Shown: in pieces, positions 12,025 through 22,705 of the stretch
Position numbering within the stretch: the stretch's first letter is position 1
Layout of the letters: each line of letters begins with the position of its first letter
From: Erythroxylum novogranatense
Lineage: Eukaryota > Streptophyta > Magnoliopsida > Malpighiales > Erythroxylaceae
Reading direction: 5' to 3'
NCBI GenBank assembly: GCA_029891385.1
Contig: CM057229.1
Coordinates: 2,294,001-2,358,000, forward strand
Length of the DNA stretch: 64,000 bases
Position numbers and translations under genes: made by a program
Notes under the pieces: model-generated
What the model was told of the DNA's origin: nothing
Database searches by the model: none
What the model saw: the letters and a program-made list of their open reading frames with translations, nothing else

Positions 12025-12028
<4 letters not shown>

Positions 12029-12055
<27 letters not shown>
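12029..12055. repeat. (AT)n microsatellite
   Basis: An uninterrupted AT dinucleotide run of 27 bases directly before the large palindrome in long LTR copy 1. Confidence 0.95.
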
Positions 12056-12060
12056 GTAGA

Positions 12061-12176
12061 AGCTTCCTTTGATCTTTCTATTGATACCAAATTTGTCAAA
12101 TTTGGATTTTGGAATATATATATTCCAAAATCCAAATTTGACAAATTTGGTATCAATAGAAAGATCAAAGGAAGCT
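12061..12176. repeat. 116-bp perfect palindrome
   Basis: The 58-base arms 12061-12118 and 12119-12176 are exact reverse complements with no spacer; the centre is GGAATATA|TATATTCC. Allowing one unpaired base extends the match a few bases further outward (GTAG/CTAC). The right arm is the start of the first unit of the 181-bp tandem repeat that follows, so the left arm is an inverted partial copy of that unit. Confidence 0.97.
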
Positions 12177-13030
12177 CTACAATTTCTATGAAGAACTCGA
12201 AAGCCAATTCTATCTCTAAAGGGGGTCAAAACCTAATCAAAGTTACTGTCCAGTATCATGCCACCCTAATTGATAACTCAACTTTAAAAATTTCTATCTT
12301 TCTACTCCAAGGTCCAAGCATGTCATATTTTATATCAATGCAAAGATCAAAAGGCAACCTACAACTTTTATGAAGGACAAAAAAATCAATTAGGCCCCTA
12401 AGGGAGTCAAAAACTACATCAAAGTTCTGTCCACTAATACTCTTCTCAAACAGTAACAGCAACTTGTAAAAATCATAACTTCTTATTCCATGATTCAAAA
12501 ATTCCATAATTTACATTAATGAAAAGATCAAAACATAATCTAAAACTTTCATGAGACTTTAAGAGCAAAAACAGTCTCTATATAGATCAAAAAGTCAGTC
12601 AAAGGTACTGTTCAATTACTATCACCCTGAACAGTAACACAATTTCTAAAATTCATAACTTCTCATCCCCTTGTCCAAAAATTCTAAACTGTATATCAAT
12701 GCAAAGATCAAAACAAAATCTTCAACTTTCATGAAGCACTTAGAGACAATTTCAACCTCTAACTAGGTCAATGTTTTAGTCAAAGTTTTTGCCAGATAAT
12801 TGGTCATCCTATACCATATCCAAACTTTCAAATTTCATATCTTCCAATATCCACAACCAAAAATAACATATTATACATCAATGAAAAGATCAAAACCTAA
12901 GATACAATCTTCAAGAAGACTTTTTAGTCAAATTATATCTCTAAGAGGGTCAAAAACTCAGTCAAAATTTCTGCCTATAAGTAAAATTTTGACAACATTT
13001 CCCCTAAATTTTCACTAGCCAAATTCTTCA
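12119..13030. repeat. About five degenerate tandem copies of a 181-bp repeat
   Basis: The motif ATATCAATGCAAAGATCAAA, with its downstream CAACTTTCATGAAG and GGTCAAAAA...AGTCAAAGTT blocks, recurs at about 12150, 12332, 12513, 12693 and 12875, a spacing of 180-182 bases. Copies are diverged (many substitutions, small indels). Related single units are recognisable in the other long LTRs (about 18370, 18770, 49420). Confidence 0.85.
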
Positions 13031-13302
13031 ACCTGCACAACACTTCAATTATTCACATCCAAACACAATACACAATACTTCATCTTTTTATCAAACATAT
13101 GCAAATACAAAGAAACCCAATTGTCTTTCATTTTATCAAAAGCTCATAAATTCATTTATACTTTTTATTTATTACTAAGAATCATGCCATATTTTCTCAT
13201 TTAATTTTATTTTATAATTTCTAAATTTTACTTAAAGATCGGGGTCCAACAGTTACAGTGTTGTAATAGTATCAGTACGTATTTGTGAACAGTGACAGGT
13301 AG

Positions 13303-16300
13303 ATGGCTGGAGATAAAGACGAGCCTGTTAAGAGGGAGTCGATATTTTCATCGTCAACACCTACATCCAATAGACATCCAATCGCTACTACAAGATTAAA
13401 GGTCGATAAATTTAATAGCTCTAATAATTTTGATATGTGGCAGTGTAAAGTTATGGATATATTGTATCAACAATAGTTGGATATAGTTCTGGAAGATAAA
13501 CTCGAAGATATGGATGACAAGCAGTGGACGCGAATTAATCTCCATGCTTGTGTCTCTATTCGATCATTCTTTGATAAAGAGCTGAAATATCCTTATATGA
13601 AGGAAACTTCTCCTAAGGAGTTATGGACGAAATTGGAGGAAAAGTATATGACTAAGAGTGTAGAAAATCGGCTCTTCTTGAAGAAACAACTCTTCCGATT
13701 TCAGTATCGTCTAGGTATTTCTATGCATGAACACCTAAATGATTATAATAAAATACTTGCTGATTTAGCAAACCTTGATGTGAAAATTCCTGACGAGGAT
13801 CAGGCACTATGTTTGTTAAATTCATTGCCTGATGATTATGATCATTTGACAACTACTTTCTTGTATGGAAAATTCGAGTTGAAACTTGATGAGGTTTCTG
13901 CGGCATTGGTGAATCATGAGTATCGTAAGAAGGAACTAACGATTCATAATTCACAAACTGAGGCACTCACTGCAAGGGGACGAACAGAGGAAAGAAAACA
14001 TGGGAAGCGAGGAAAATCTCGATCGAAGTCACAAGAAAAGTTTCCTCCTAAAGATGAATGTGTCTTTTGTCGTCAAAAGGGTCATTGGAAGAAAGACTGC
14101 CCCAAATTGAAGAACAAAGAGAAGGAGAAAGTGGGTTTTGTTCTGTAGCAAATGTTGCAAAATCTGGAGATGATGATTTCGAGTTTGCTTTGACTAGTTC
14201 ATCTACTGATGGTCACTATAAGGAGTGGATTTTAGATTCAGGTTGTACCTATCATGTGTGTCCTATTCGGGAATGGTTCTCTAACTTCTAGGAGCTAGAT
14301 GGTGGAGTTATTTTGATGGGAAATAATTATGCTTGCAAAACACAAGGGATAAGCAAAATCTATTTAAAGATGCACAATGGAACAGTCAGAGAATTGAGTG
14401 AAGTTCGATATGTACCGGATATGAAGAAAAATCTTATCTCATTAGGAGAATTGCAATCCAAAGGTATCAAGATCACCATAGAGGGTGGCGTTCTTAAAGC
14501 TGTGTACGGGGCACTTGTGGTGATGAAAGGTACAAGACAAAATAACTTGTATTTTTTACAGGGGAGTACAGTTACTGATGGAGCAGCTATAACTGAAGTT
14601 GCTAATGTAGATAGCTCGGATACTACAAGGTTATGACATATGCGTCTTGGGCATGCTAGTGAAAAAGCATTGCAAGGATTGGTGAAGTAAGGCTTATTGA
14701 AAGGCACAAAGGTATGTAAATTGGAATTCTGTGAACATTTTGTACTGGGTAAGCAAACTAGAGTAAAATTTGGCACTGCTATTCACCACATTAAAGGCAT
14801 TCTAGATTATGTACATACTAATATTTGGGGACCTTCCAAGAATGCATCTTGGGGAGGTAGTCATTATTTTGTCTCTTTTATTGATGACTTCTCTAGAAGA
14901 GTATGGGTATACACCATGAAGCATAAAGATGAAGTCTTAAAGATATTCTTGAAGTGAAAAAAGATGATTGAAATGCAATCGATCGAAAGATCAAGACTCT
15001 CAGATCAAATAATGGTGGTGAATATAAGTCAGATCCTTTTTTGGAAGTTTGTCAAGATGAGGGTATTACGAGGCATTTCACAATTAAGGAGACACCACAA
15101 CAAAATGGGGTGGCAGAGCGCATGAACCGTACTTTACTTGAGAAAGTTTGGTGTATGTTGTCTAATGTTGGTTTAGGCAAGGTGTTTTGGGCTGAGGCAA
15201 TTATTTATGCAAGCAATATTATTAATCGATTTTCTACTACTGCAAACAAGGGAAAAACACCCATGGAGGTATTGTCTGGTAAACTTGTACTGATTATAAG
15301 TATTTACACATATTTGGTTGTCCTGTTTACTATCATGTCAGGGAAAGCAAGTTGGATCCAAGAGCAAAGAGAGCTCTATTTATGGACTTTAGCACTGACA
15401 TGAAGGGATACCAACTTTGGTGTCCAGATGAGAAGAAATTTGTTGTAAGCAGAGATGTGACTTTTGACGAGACTGCTATGGTTAATCAAAACAAGCATGA
15501 AGGGGAAATTGAAGTGACCAAGACCATGAGTAGTTCAAAGTAGGTGGAGTTACTGAAGACCCCAGTTGATTCAGTAAGGTTTGATGTTACAGACACTACT
15601 CGTACAGTTGATTTTGATGATGAGAACGAGGATAATGGAGAGAAGGTACCTACCCAAGAACCACCACAATAACAAGATTCTATTGCAACTAGAAGATCAA
15701 GAAGGGAAATACGACAGCCTGCTCGGTTTACTGATATTGTGGCATATGCACTTCTAATTATTGAAGATGATATTCCATCCACCTACAAAAAAGCTGTCAG
15801 GAGTTCAGAGAGCGAGGAGTGAAAGAAATCTATGGATGAGGAGATGAAATCTCTTCAGAAAAATAAGACTACCAAAAGGGAAGAAGGAAATTGGTTGTAA
15901 ATGGGTATATGCTAAGAAGATGGAATCTTTGAGAAAAGACAATGTAAGATTCAAAGCCAGATTAGTAGCTAAAGGCTATGCTCATAAGGAAGGCATTGAC
16001 TATAACAAGGTATTTTCTTCTGTAGTAAAACATTCTTTAATTCGTATTTTGTTGGCTTTGGTTGTGTAGTTTGACCTTGAGTTGGCTCAACTTGATGTCA
16101 AGATGGCGTTCTTACATGGTGATTTGAAGGAATATACTTTTACGTCTTAGCCAGAAGGGTTTAAGGTTGTTGGCAAAGAAATTTGGGTTTGCAAATTGCA
16201 AAAATCATTGTATGATTTGAAACAATCTCCAAGATAATGGTACAAACGAATTGATAGGTTTATTATTGAGCAGAAGTACGCAAGAAGTCATTATGATCAT

Positions 16301-17468
16301 TGTGTATACTTTCACAAGCTACAAGATGGAACCTTTATTTATTTATTTTTATATGTTGATGATATGCTTATAGCATGTAAAAGCACAGTGAAGATTAAAA
16401 GATTGAAGACTCAACTGAGTAATGAATTTGAGATGAAGGACTTGGGAGAAGCTCGAAAGAGATGGAACCTTTATTTATTTATTTTTATATGTTGATGATA
16501 TGCTTATAGCATGTAAAAGCACAGTGGAGATTAAAAGATTGAAGACTCAACTGAGTAATGAATTTGAGATGAAGGACTTGGGAGAAGCTCGAAAGATACT
16601 AGGTATGGAAATTGAAAGAGATAGAGCAAAAGGCAAAATTGGTCTGTGTCAAAAGCAGTATTTAAAAACAATACTACAATGTTTCGGGATGAATGAAAAT
16701 TCAAAACCGGTTAGTACACCTCTTGCTCCTCATTTCAAACTTAGTGCTTTTATGTCTCCTAACACAGATGAGGAGAGTCATTACATGGCTAAAATTTCAT
16801 ATGTAAGTGCTATTGGTAGTTTAATGTATGTTATGGTATGTACTAGGCCTGATATTTGACATGCTGTTAGTATTGTCAGTAGATATATGCATAATCCAGG
16901 AAAAGGGCATTGGCAAGGTGTGAAATGGATTCTATGGTATATTCTGAGTATTGTGGATGTTGGTTTATCATTTAAGCAATATGAAATTAATGGTAAATGT
17001 GTTGTTGGATATGTAGATTCTGATTACGCAGGTGATTTAGACAAGCGTAGGTCCACTACAAGTTTTATATTCACTTTTACTGGAGGGCCGGTGAGTTGGA
17101 GATCAACTTTGCAATCTACAGTTGCTTTATCAACTACTGAGGTAGAATACATGGTAGTAACAGAAGCTATTAAAGAAACCATCTGGCTTCAAGGGTTGCT
17201 TGATAACTTAGGGGTCCATCAGGACCATGTGGATGTTCATTGCGACAGTCAGAGCGCTATTTATTTAGCAAAGAATAAAGTTCATCACGCACGTACAAAA
17301 CACATTGATGTGAGGTTCCGTTTTGTTCGTGAGATTATTGATGAGGGAGATATTCTTTTTCAGAAGATTGGGATCGACTACAATCCTGCTGATATGTTGA
17401 TAAAACCAGTTTCATTACTCAAGTTTAAGCATTGCTTAGACTTGATTGACATTTGTAAAATTTATTGA
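13303..17468 (+). pseudogene. Copia gag-pol polyprotein, multiply disrupted
   Basis: Order of domains: gag (13303-14146), with zinc knuckle CVFCRQKGHWKKDC near 14060; protease with LDSGCTYH near 14232; GAG-pre-integrase with MRLGHAS near 14640; integrase core (DYVHTNIWGPS, SFIDDFSR, then QQNGVAERMNRTLLE near 15100); RT from about 15880 ([31 protein letters not shown], catalytic YVDDM near 16352 and again near 16488); RNase H/tail 16887-17468 (GYVDSDYAGDLDKRRSTTS, ARTKHIDVRFRFVRE). The copia gag ATG follows the leader repeats. Breaks include a stop at about 13471-13473, a frame change near 14130, stops at about 14145, 14290, 14634, 14688 and 14955, further stops in the RT, and a 136-bp tandem duplication that shifts frame. 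It is not expected to yield a functional polyprotein. Confidence 0.93.
16325..16596. repeat. 136-bp tandem duplication spanning the copia RT active site
   Basis: Units 16325-16460 and 16461-16596 are adjacent and differ at one base (AAGATT/GAGATT). Each contains the YVDDM codons. Because 136 is not a multiple of three, the duplication shifts the reading frame between the copies. Confidence 0.97.
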
Positions 17469-17763
17469 TTGCCCCATAGGGGATTGAGAGACGGTCATTG
17501 GGAATTCCACTTCGAGGATTTGAACCAAGGTGAAGATTATTGAGAATTGTCTCAAAGTCAAAAATCTTAACTTCTCCAAGTCAAAAATCTTAGCTCCTCA
17601 AAGTCAGAAATTGAAGCTTGCTTTGGGTGATTGTTGAGTCAAGAATGGTAGCTTGTTTTTCCTGTTGGGTGTCGTTTCTGAAACCCAACTCTTGCCTTAA
17701 AACCATATGACGTGAACGTACTCCAATGAAGTCTCCTTAACCATCATCGATTTTTTTCCTCTT

Positions 17764-17775
17764 GCTCTGATACCA
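17764..17775 (-). other. Primer-binding site (initiator Met tRNA type)
   Basis: The minus strand reads TGGTATCAGAGC, the standard plant retrotransposon complement of the 3' end of initiator tRNA-Met, four bases after the LTR end at 17780. It fixes the orientation of this LTR family as minus. Confidence 0.9.
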
Positions 17776-18413
17776 CACATGTTGGATCTATTTTCGGAAC
17801 CCAACATCTGGGAATCATCCATAAAACGTGAGCATAATAACCTGTAGGGTTATTCTATGGAATCTTTTTAGCCATTATCGATTCGTCATCATTCTCATAA
17901 CATCTCAAGCCACAAGGGCGAGCCCACACAAAGAAATGACAATAACCACAATTGATTTTCTTCAAAAAAATTGTAGCTCTATGTCTTTAGTTCATTTTGG
18001 AGAAAGAATCAACTTAATCGGAGTTCTACAGATGAAGATATGCTTGAAAATTCAAAGTGTGTTCATGCCTCAATCATGGTCTCCCAATCGACCCCTTAAT
18101 TTCTTTCCTCCAAACTTTGTCAAATCAACTCCAAAAGATCTAAATTTTTATGGAGAGATATATACATGTCTTATAAATCAATCTCCTTAAGAATCACCTC
18201 ACTTGGAGGTCGGACAAAGGAGTTATGCCAAACAAATCCGATATGTTCATATCCTAATTCCTACTGAACATACTTTGGCGCAAACGCCATAACTCTCACT
18301 ATGGGTATCGAATTGACTTCCTTCTTGTACCATTAGAACGTAGACATCTAGGGTTACAACTTTTATGAAGACCAAAATTTGAAATTCGGTTGTTATTAGG
18401 GTCAAAATACACG

Positions 18414-18508
18414 GACCGTGTAAAATCACACGGTCAGACCTTGTAACCTTCGGGTGAAATAGCATCCATACGCCCAGAAAAACACGGCCCGTGTAAATTC
18501 ACACGGGC
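18414..18508. repeat. Two direct-repeat stem-loops with compensatory arm changes
   Basis: Copy 1: GACCGTGT (18414-18421), 6-base loop, ACACGGTC (18428-18435). Copy 2: GCCCGTGT (18487-18494), 6-base loop, ACACGGGC (18501-18508). The second stem pair is A-T in one and C-G in the other. Both are followed by a shared CCTTCGGGTGAAA. Located inside long LTR copy 2. Confidence 0.9.
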
Positions 18509-19582
18509 AGGCCGTGTAACCTTCGGGTGAAACAAATTTTCACCCTCCAAGACCCCTTCAAAGGGTCCTAAATCCATCCTAACTTCTCCTATACTCATAA
18601 TCTTGCCAAAATCCACTCTTTCGAGTCCGAGATTCACTTCATATACGCTAATGGTTTGGGAATTTCGTCCACTACAACATCCTAACTTGGAATGATTATA
18701 ACTTACAACTCGGATATAAAAAAATTGCATACTTTATAGCGTTGGAAAGCTATAAAGGCTAACTACAACTTCTATGAAGACAACTTGGTTCAATTCAATC
18801 TAAATCAATACAGTTTTTCCTTGGAAGGAAACATATACATATTTTATCCTCATGAAAAACTTACAATTTTGCCTTATACAAACTTGGATTTTTATGAACA
18901 TAACCATTCAACTACCAATTGGAATTCTTCAACTCTCACCCTTAATCCATACGACCCTTCCTATTCAACAACGTCTCGTGCTTCATGACATTCCTATCTT
19001 TCCTTTCCATATTATCTCACACATATATATAACAATAGCTCATATTCAATGTTTGTCAACTCATCATCCATACACAATTTTACATTTCAAAATCCATACA
19101 CATATCTATATTTCATTTGCATTATAAATTAAGAGTTTACCCACTTCAATAGCAACTCATGCCATAATGCATCGTCAATGTCAAAATCCAATATACAAAA
19201 CATGCAAAACCTTAAATTTCTCAAAATCTACTTGAAGCCTTGTTTTACATCAATAATTCCAAATCACAACAAAACATGCATATTCGGAATTATGCCTTGA
19301 TTCACTTTCATTGGATCTCTTATTCTTCACCTGAAGATGGGAAAAAAGAGGGGGTGAGCTCGAAAGCTCGTCGGTAATAGCTTATAACGAAAAATAAGCA
19401 AAACCATTCAAAAGTTTATTGTCATAGAAAATCCTTGTTGAAAATCCACAAAACGTTCGTTTCTCATATTTTCATCATGTATTCAAATTCATAAGTCACA
19501 AAACATGAATGCATCAACTTGTCCACAAATCATGAACACATAAGCACAGAAATGGTTTAGGTAGATCCATAAACATGTCGAA

Positions 19583-19613
19583 CTACACAATTCCAGTTAA
19601 TGGTCCTGTGTAG
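19583..19613. repeat. Stem-loop in long LTR copy 2, counterpart of 9950-10027
   Basis: CTACACA (19583-19589) pairs with TGTGTAG (19607-19613) around a 17-base loop containing GGTCC, as in the copy 1 stem-loops. About 40 bases downstream comes the 20-base block shared exactly with copy 1. Confidence 0.85.
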
Positions 19614-19804
19614 TCGTAAATTCTTGAGGGAGTCCTTGAAGGAGCTCCGTGCCACTAGCGGGCAGGCGGGAGAAACCTATTCTTGGGTCAACGTGCACGT
19701 GACGGTTCTTAGATGGACTACCAAACTCACATAACATGTAATTTATGAACTTGAAAATCAATTACCCAAATGGCATATTTTGAAAACTTGTCTTCCACGA
19801 GCAT

Positions 19805-19920
19805 GAAACATTCCATATGCAATTTCATAATCATTTCTCAATTGAAACATTCCATATGCAATTTCATCATCATTTCTCAATTGAAACGTTCCATATGCAA
19901 TTTCATCATCATTTCTCAAT
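19805..19920. repeat. Three tandem copies of a 38-39-bp unit
   Basis: The unit GAAACATTCCATATGCAATTTCAT...CATTTCTCAATT repeats three times in long LTR copy 2 with one or two substitutions per copy. It explains the internally repetitive short open frames in this stretch. Confidence 0.9.
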
Positions 19921-22067
19921 TCATCATCAAAATTCATACACCAAAACATGCGACACTATCACAAATCATTCAAAAGCAATAAAGGCAACGATTGTAGCAA
20001 TTTCTCAAATCAAAAGCAATGAATGCAACAATTATGGAGTACTTTAAAATCAATTTATTTTCTTGCTTCATAAACAAACTTTTATTTCTTAATTTGGAAA
20101 AAGAAACCTTAGTGGCTCCTTACTCAATCATAAACATGAAACCCATGTAACACATGTTTCATGAACTTGCAAAATTTTTGCCCAAAATGGTACATTTTCT
20201 TGGAAACTTTCTTTTCATATATAAAACTCATTCTTGAAAACATGATTGTATAAACGTGCGTTCTTTTCAAATGAAAAGCACTTTCATAAAACATCACACA
20301 ATTCACATATCAACATGTAGCAATTTCTCAATTCATCTAAGGCTCAATTTATGCAACAATTATGATGCAATTTAAATCATTAAATTTCCTTGATTTAAAA
20401 AAAACATAAGTGGCTTATTTACTCTATTATAAACATGTACCCACCTTAATTCCTTGCTTGAAAATCCAACCTCAATTGTTCCCTTCCTCTTGGTCTTGAA
20501 TAAGGTTTCTCTTAATTTCCTAAAACAAACCAAAATTCTCATTCAATTTTGGTTCAAATGGAAATCCCCCAATTTTTACAAAATTTCTAAAATGTCAAAA
20601 TCACAACAAATGAAATTAATCCTAATCAAACTCAAATTCAACCTACCCATAGTCCATATAGGTTAGGAAACCCAAAACCCAACTTAGAAATCCTAAAAAT
20701 CAAATGGGTTCCTTAAATCATATTCTTCAACACCCATTCTCTACATAAACACTTTCTCTTTCTAACTCTTTCTCTAATAAAGTAAGAAGAAGAAGATAAA
20801 CTTACCTTAGCAAAATGATTCCTTTTCTTTTTCTTCTTCTTTCTTCTTCCTTCTCTCTTCTTCTTTCCTTCTTCTTTTCTTCTCTCCGCGACTCTCTCTC
20901 CCTCTTCTCTCTAAATTTCCGTTTCCCTCTCTTCAAATGAGAAGACCACTCATTTCTCTTGCCTTTTATACCACTAATGATGCTAAAAAGTCTATATTGC
21001 CCTTACTTAAAAGCCTAAGAACTTAAATGCTTAAGTGGTCTTCCAATTTTGCCCTCATGCATAAGTTACCACCTTAATTCAATTTAAATCCATGTCATAA
21101 GGTCTTACTCACATTAACATGCTAATAAACTCCCATTAACATGTTAATTAATTCCACAAAATACTCTATTATGACCTCAAAATTCATTTAAATCATGATT
21201 AACTCCTTAAAATCAACACCTTTTGTTTTAATCATGCAATTGAAGGAATTTGCTTGTACTTCCTTCTAAAGAAATATCTTATGCTGAAACAATATGCTAT
21301 GCTCAAATTCTACCTAAAAATTGACTTTCTTAGAGACTGAATTAGAACTCAATTTCATCAGACAATTTGTAGCCTTATCTCTCTAATTTAATCCAAATTA
21401 AGAATCATCTGATTCGGATAACTAGAGAAAAAAGTTATGGCTAAAACACCAAAGCATACTCAATGATCATGTTTCAACTTATAACTTCCAATATTTCACA
21501 TATAACCCATCTTGCACATAACTATCTTTTCTACTTCATTTCAAATTCAAGAATTCTTCTATTCTTTACACATGAATAATCGCCAAAATTTCTCATTTCA
21601 TATTTCTAAATTTCAAGAAAAGTTCGGGGTCTAACATTTCCGGTGGATTTCAATGGTGTAGCTGGCTTTCACACCCATTGAATTCTCTATAAAAGAGAAG
21701 CACAATGAAAGAGATGAAAAGGAGAAGAGAGAAGAAGATGTTTAGTGTGAGAGAGTAGAGAAGTTTTCCAGAAGTGAGGGAGAGCAAAATAATTCGAGAG
21801 GAAGGAGAGAGTTCTGGAGAGAGAGAGAGAAAAATAATATATTTATATTTTTTGTTCTCTTTCTAGTATAAATGGGTGAGCTTGGGTTATTTTGGGTCTT
21901 TTGAGAAATTGAGTGATAAACACTATTGTATGCTCTCATTAATTATAGTGAAATACTCAGTCGTCTTCAAACTGGACGTAGGCATTGTCGAACCAGTATA
22001 AAAATCTTGGTGTTCTTATTATTGTTTTATTTTTCACTCCAAAATTTATTGATGTTTCCGCACAACA

Positions 22068-22705
22068 TAATGTACTACGTGGAATGGATTGGTCGTGCAA
22101 GAATTATGGAAAATTGTGTTTTCCCGACCTAGGGATTGACTGTGGGGAGTTTAATGGGTTGGACTAAACCGTTGGAGGGTTGGGTGAAATTAAATTAGGA
22201 TGGGGCATTCAAACAAGGACTTATTACGGTCACAACTGGTGGATTAATTAGAGATAACCATGAAAAGTAGTGTGGTGGGTTTCAGCAACATCTTGGGAGG
22301 AGATCACCCTTATCTGCAGAATTTTGGGGCATTTACTCCAACCTCATGTTGGCCTAAGACCTGGGTTATAGACACGTCGTTGTCGAAGTAGATTCTTTAA
22401 AGATCATTAATATTCTCTCTGCTTTCCACGGAACACTAATCGAGGACACTTCTTTGGTTGCAAGTATCCCTAACCCATGATTGGGAGGTCCAACTATAAC
22501 ATGTCTTTCGTGAGGAAAACCAGTGTGTCGACAGATTGGCGGCTTTTGCAAGTTTATTAAGTCCGGGCTTACACTTGCTACAGGAGCCACCGGAGGTCAT
22601 ACAGGAGCTTATTCTCTGAGATGCGCAAGGAGTGTCGTATCCCCGACATCTGCGCTAGTTTTGTTTTTTCTATCTCCCTTTTAATAAAAAAAATTATATT
22701 TTGAT
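22068..22705 (+). pseudogene. L1-type LINE, right part: RNase H domain, poly(A) and TSD
   Basis: This is the continuation of the LINE at 6617-7867, recognised because it lies directly beyond the copia 3' LTR and supplies the next domain. After a degenerate start, RNase H blocks are readable: AEFWGIYSNLMLA near 22318, YRHVVVEVDSLKIINIL near 22370, and the terminal VFREENQCVDRLAAFASLL near 22500. The tail ends TTAATAAAAAAAA, followed by the second copy of the 15-base TSD (22691-22705). Stops and frameshifts are present. The two LINE parts add up to about 1.86 kb. Confidence 0.8.

Larger units (their letters stand above)
8604..13251 (-). mobile_element. Solo long LTR (4.65 kb) of a gypsy-like family, copy 1
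   Basis: Bounded by TGTTGAG...GGTCCAACA with perfect 5-base target duplications GTTAC at 8599-8603 and 13252-13256. No coding domain is found inside; short open frames (for example 8657-9002) have biased simple composition. It shares blocks with copy 2 at 17663-21636: a 20-base identity at 10064-10083 and 19651-19670, and the preceding stem-loop region. Copy 2 carries a primer-binding site on the minus strand, which gives this family minus orientation. A lone LTR with intact target duplications is the usual product of recombination between an element's two LTRs. Confidence 0.8.
17663..21636 (-). mobile_element. Long LTR copy 2 with a retained primer-binding site and truncated second LTR end
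   Basis: Flanked by perfect 5-base duplications TTTCC (17658-17662 and 21637-21641). Read on the minus strand, a full LTR runs from TGTTAGACCCCGAAC at 21636 to ...GATCCAACA at 17780 (3857 bp). It is followed at once by a primer-binding site (17775-17764), a short purine-rich piece, and then about 90 bases (about 17752-17663) that are a second, diverged copy of the LTR's last 100 or so bases, ending CACCCAACA. Nothing else of the internal region remains. No coding sequence was seen in the LTR. Confidence 0.82.
7868..22067 (+). mobile_element. Ty1/copia LTR retrotransposon with two long-LTR insertions
   Basis: 5' LTR 7868-8418, leader, gag-pol 13303-17468, 3' LTR from 17538. Two minus-strand insertions (8604-13251 and 17663-21636) account for 8.6 kb of its 14.2 kb. 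Without them it would be about 5.6 kb, a normal copia length. Flanking 5-base duplications are TACTG (7863-7867) and TAATG (22068-22072), one mismatch apart. With the insertion removed, the 3' LTR is exactly 551 bp (125 + 426), the same length as the 5' LTR. Domain order gag-protease-integrase-RT-RNase H defines copia. The sequence most resembles the TNT1/Tork-like group, though lineage assignment is inference. Confidence 0.92.
17538..22067 (+). repeat. Copia 3' LTR, split by a long-LTR insertion
   Basis: The left part 17538-17662 and right part 21642-22067 join to 551 bp matching the 5' LTR. Just upstream, CAAGGTGAAGAT resembles the short polypurine tract of this group. The first base pair of the LTR has changed (TA instead of TG). 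Confidence 0.9.
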
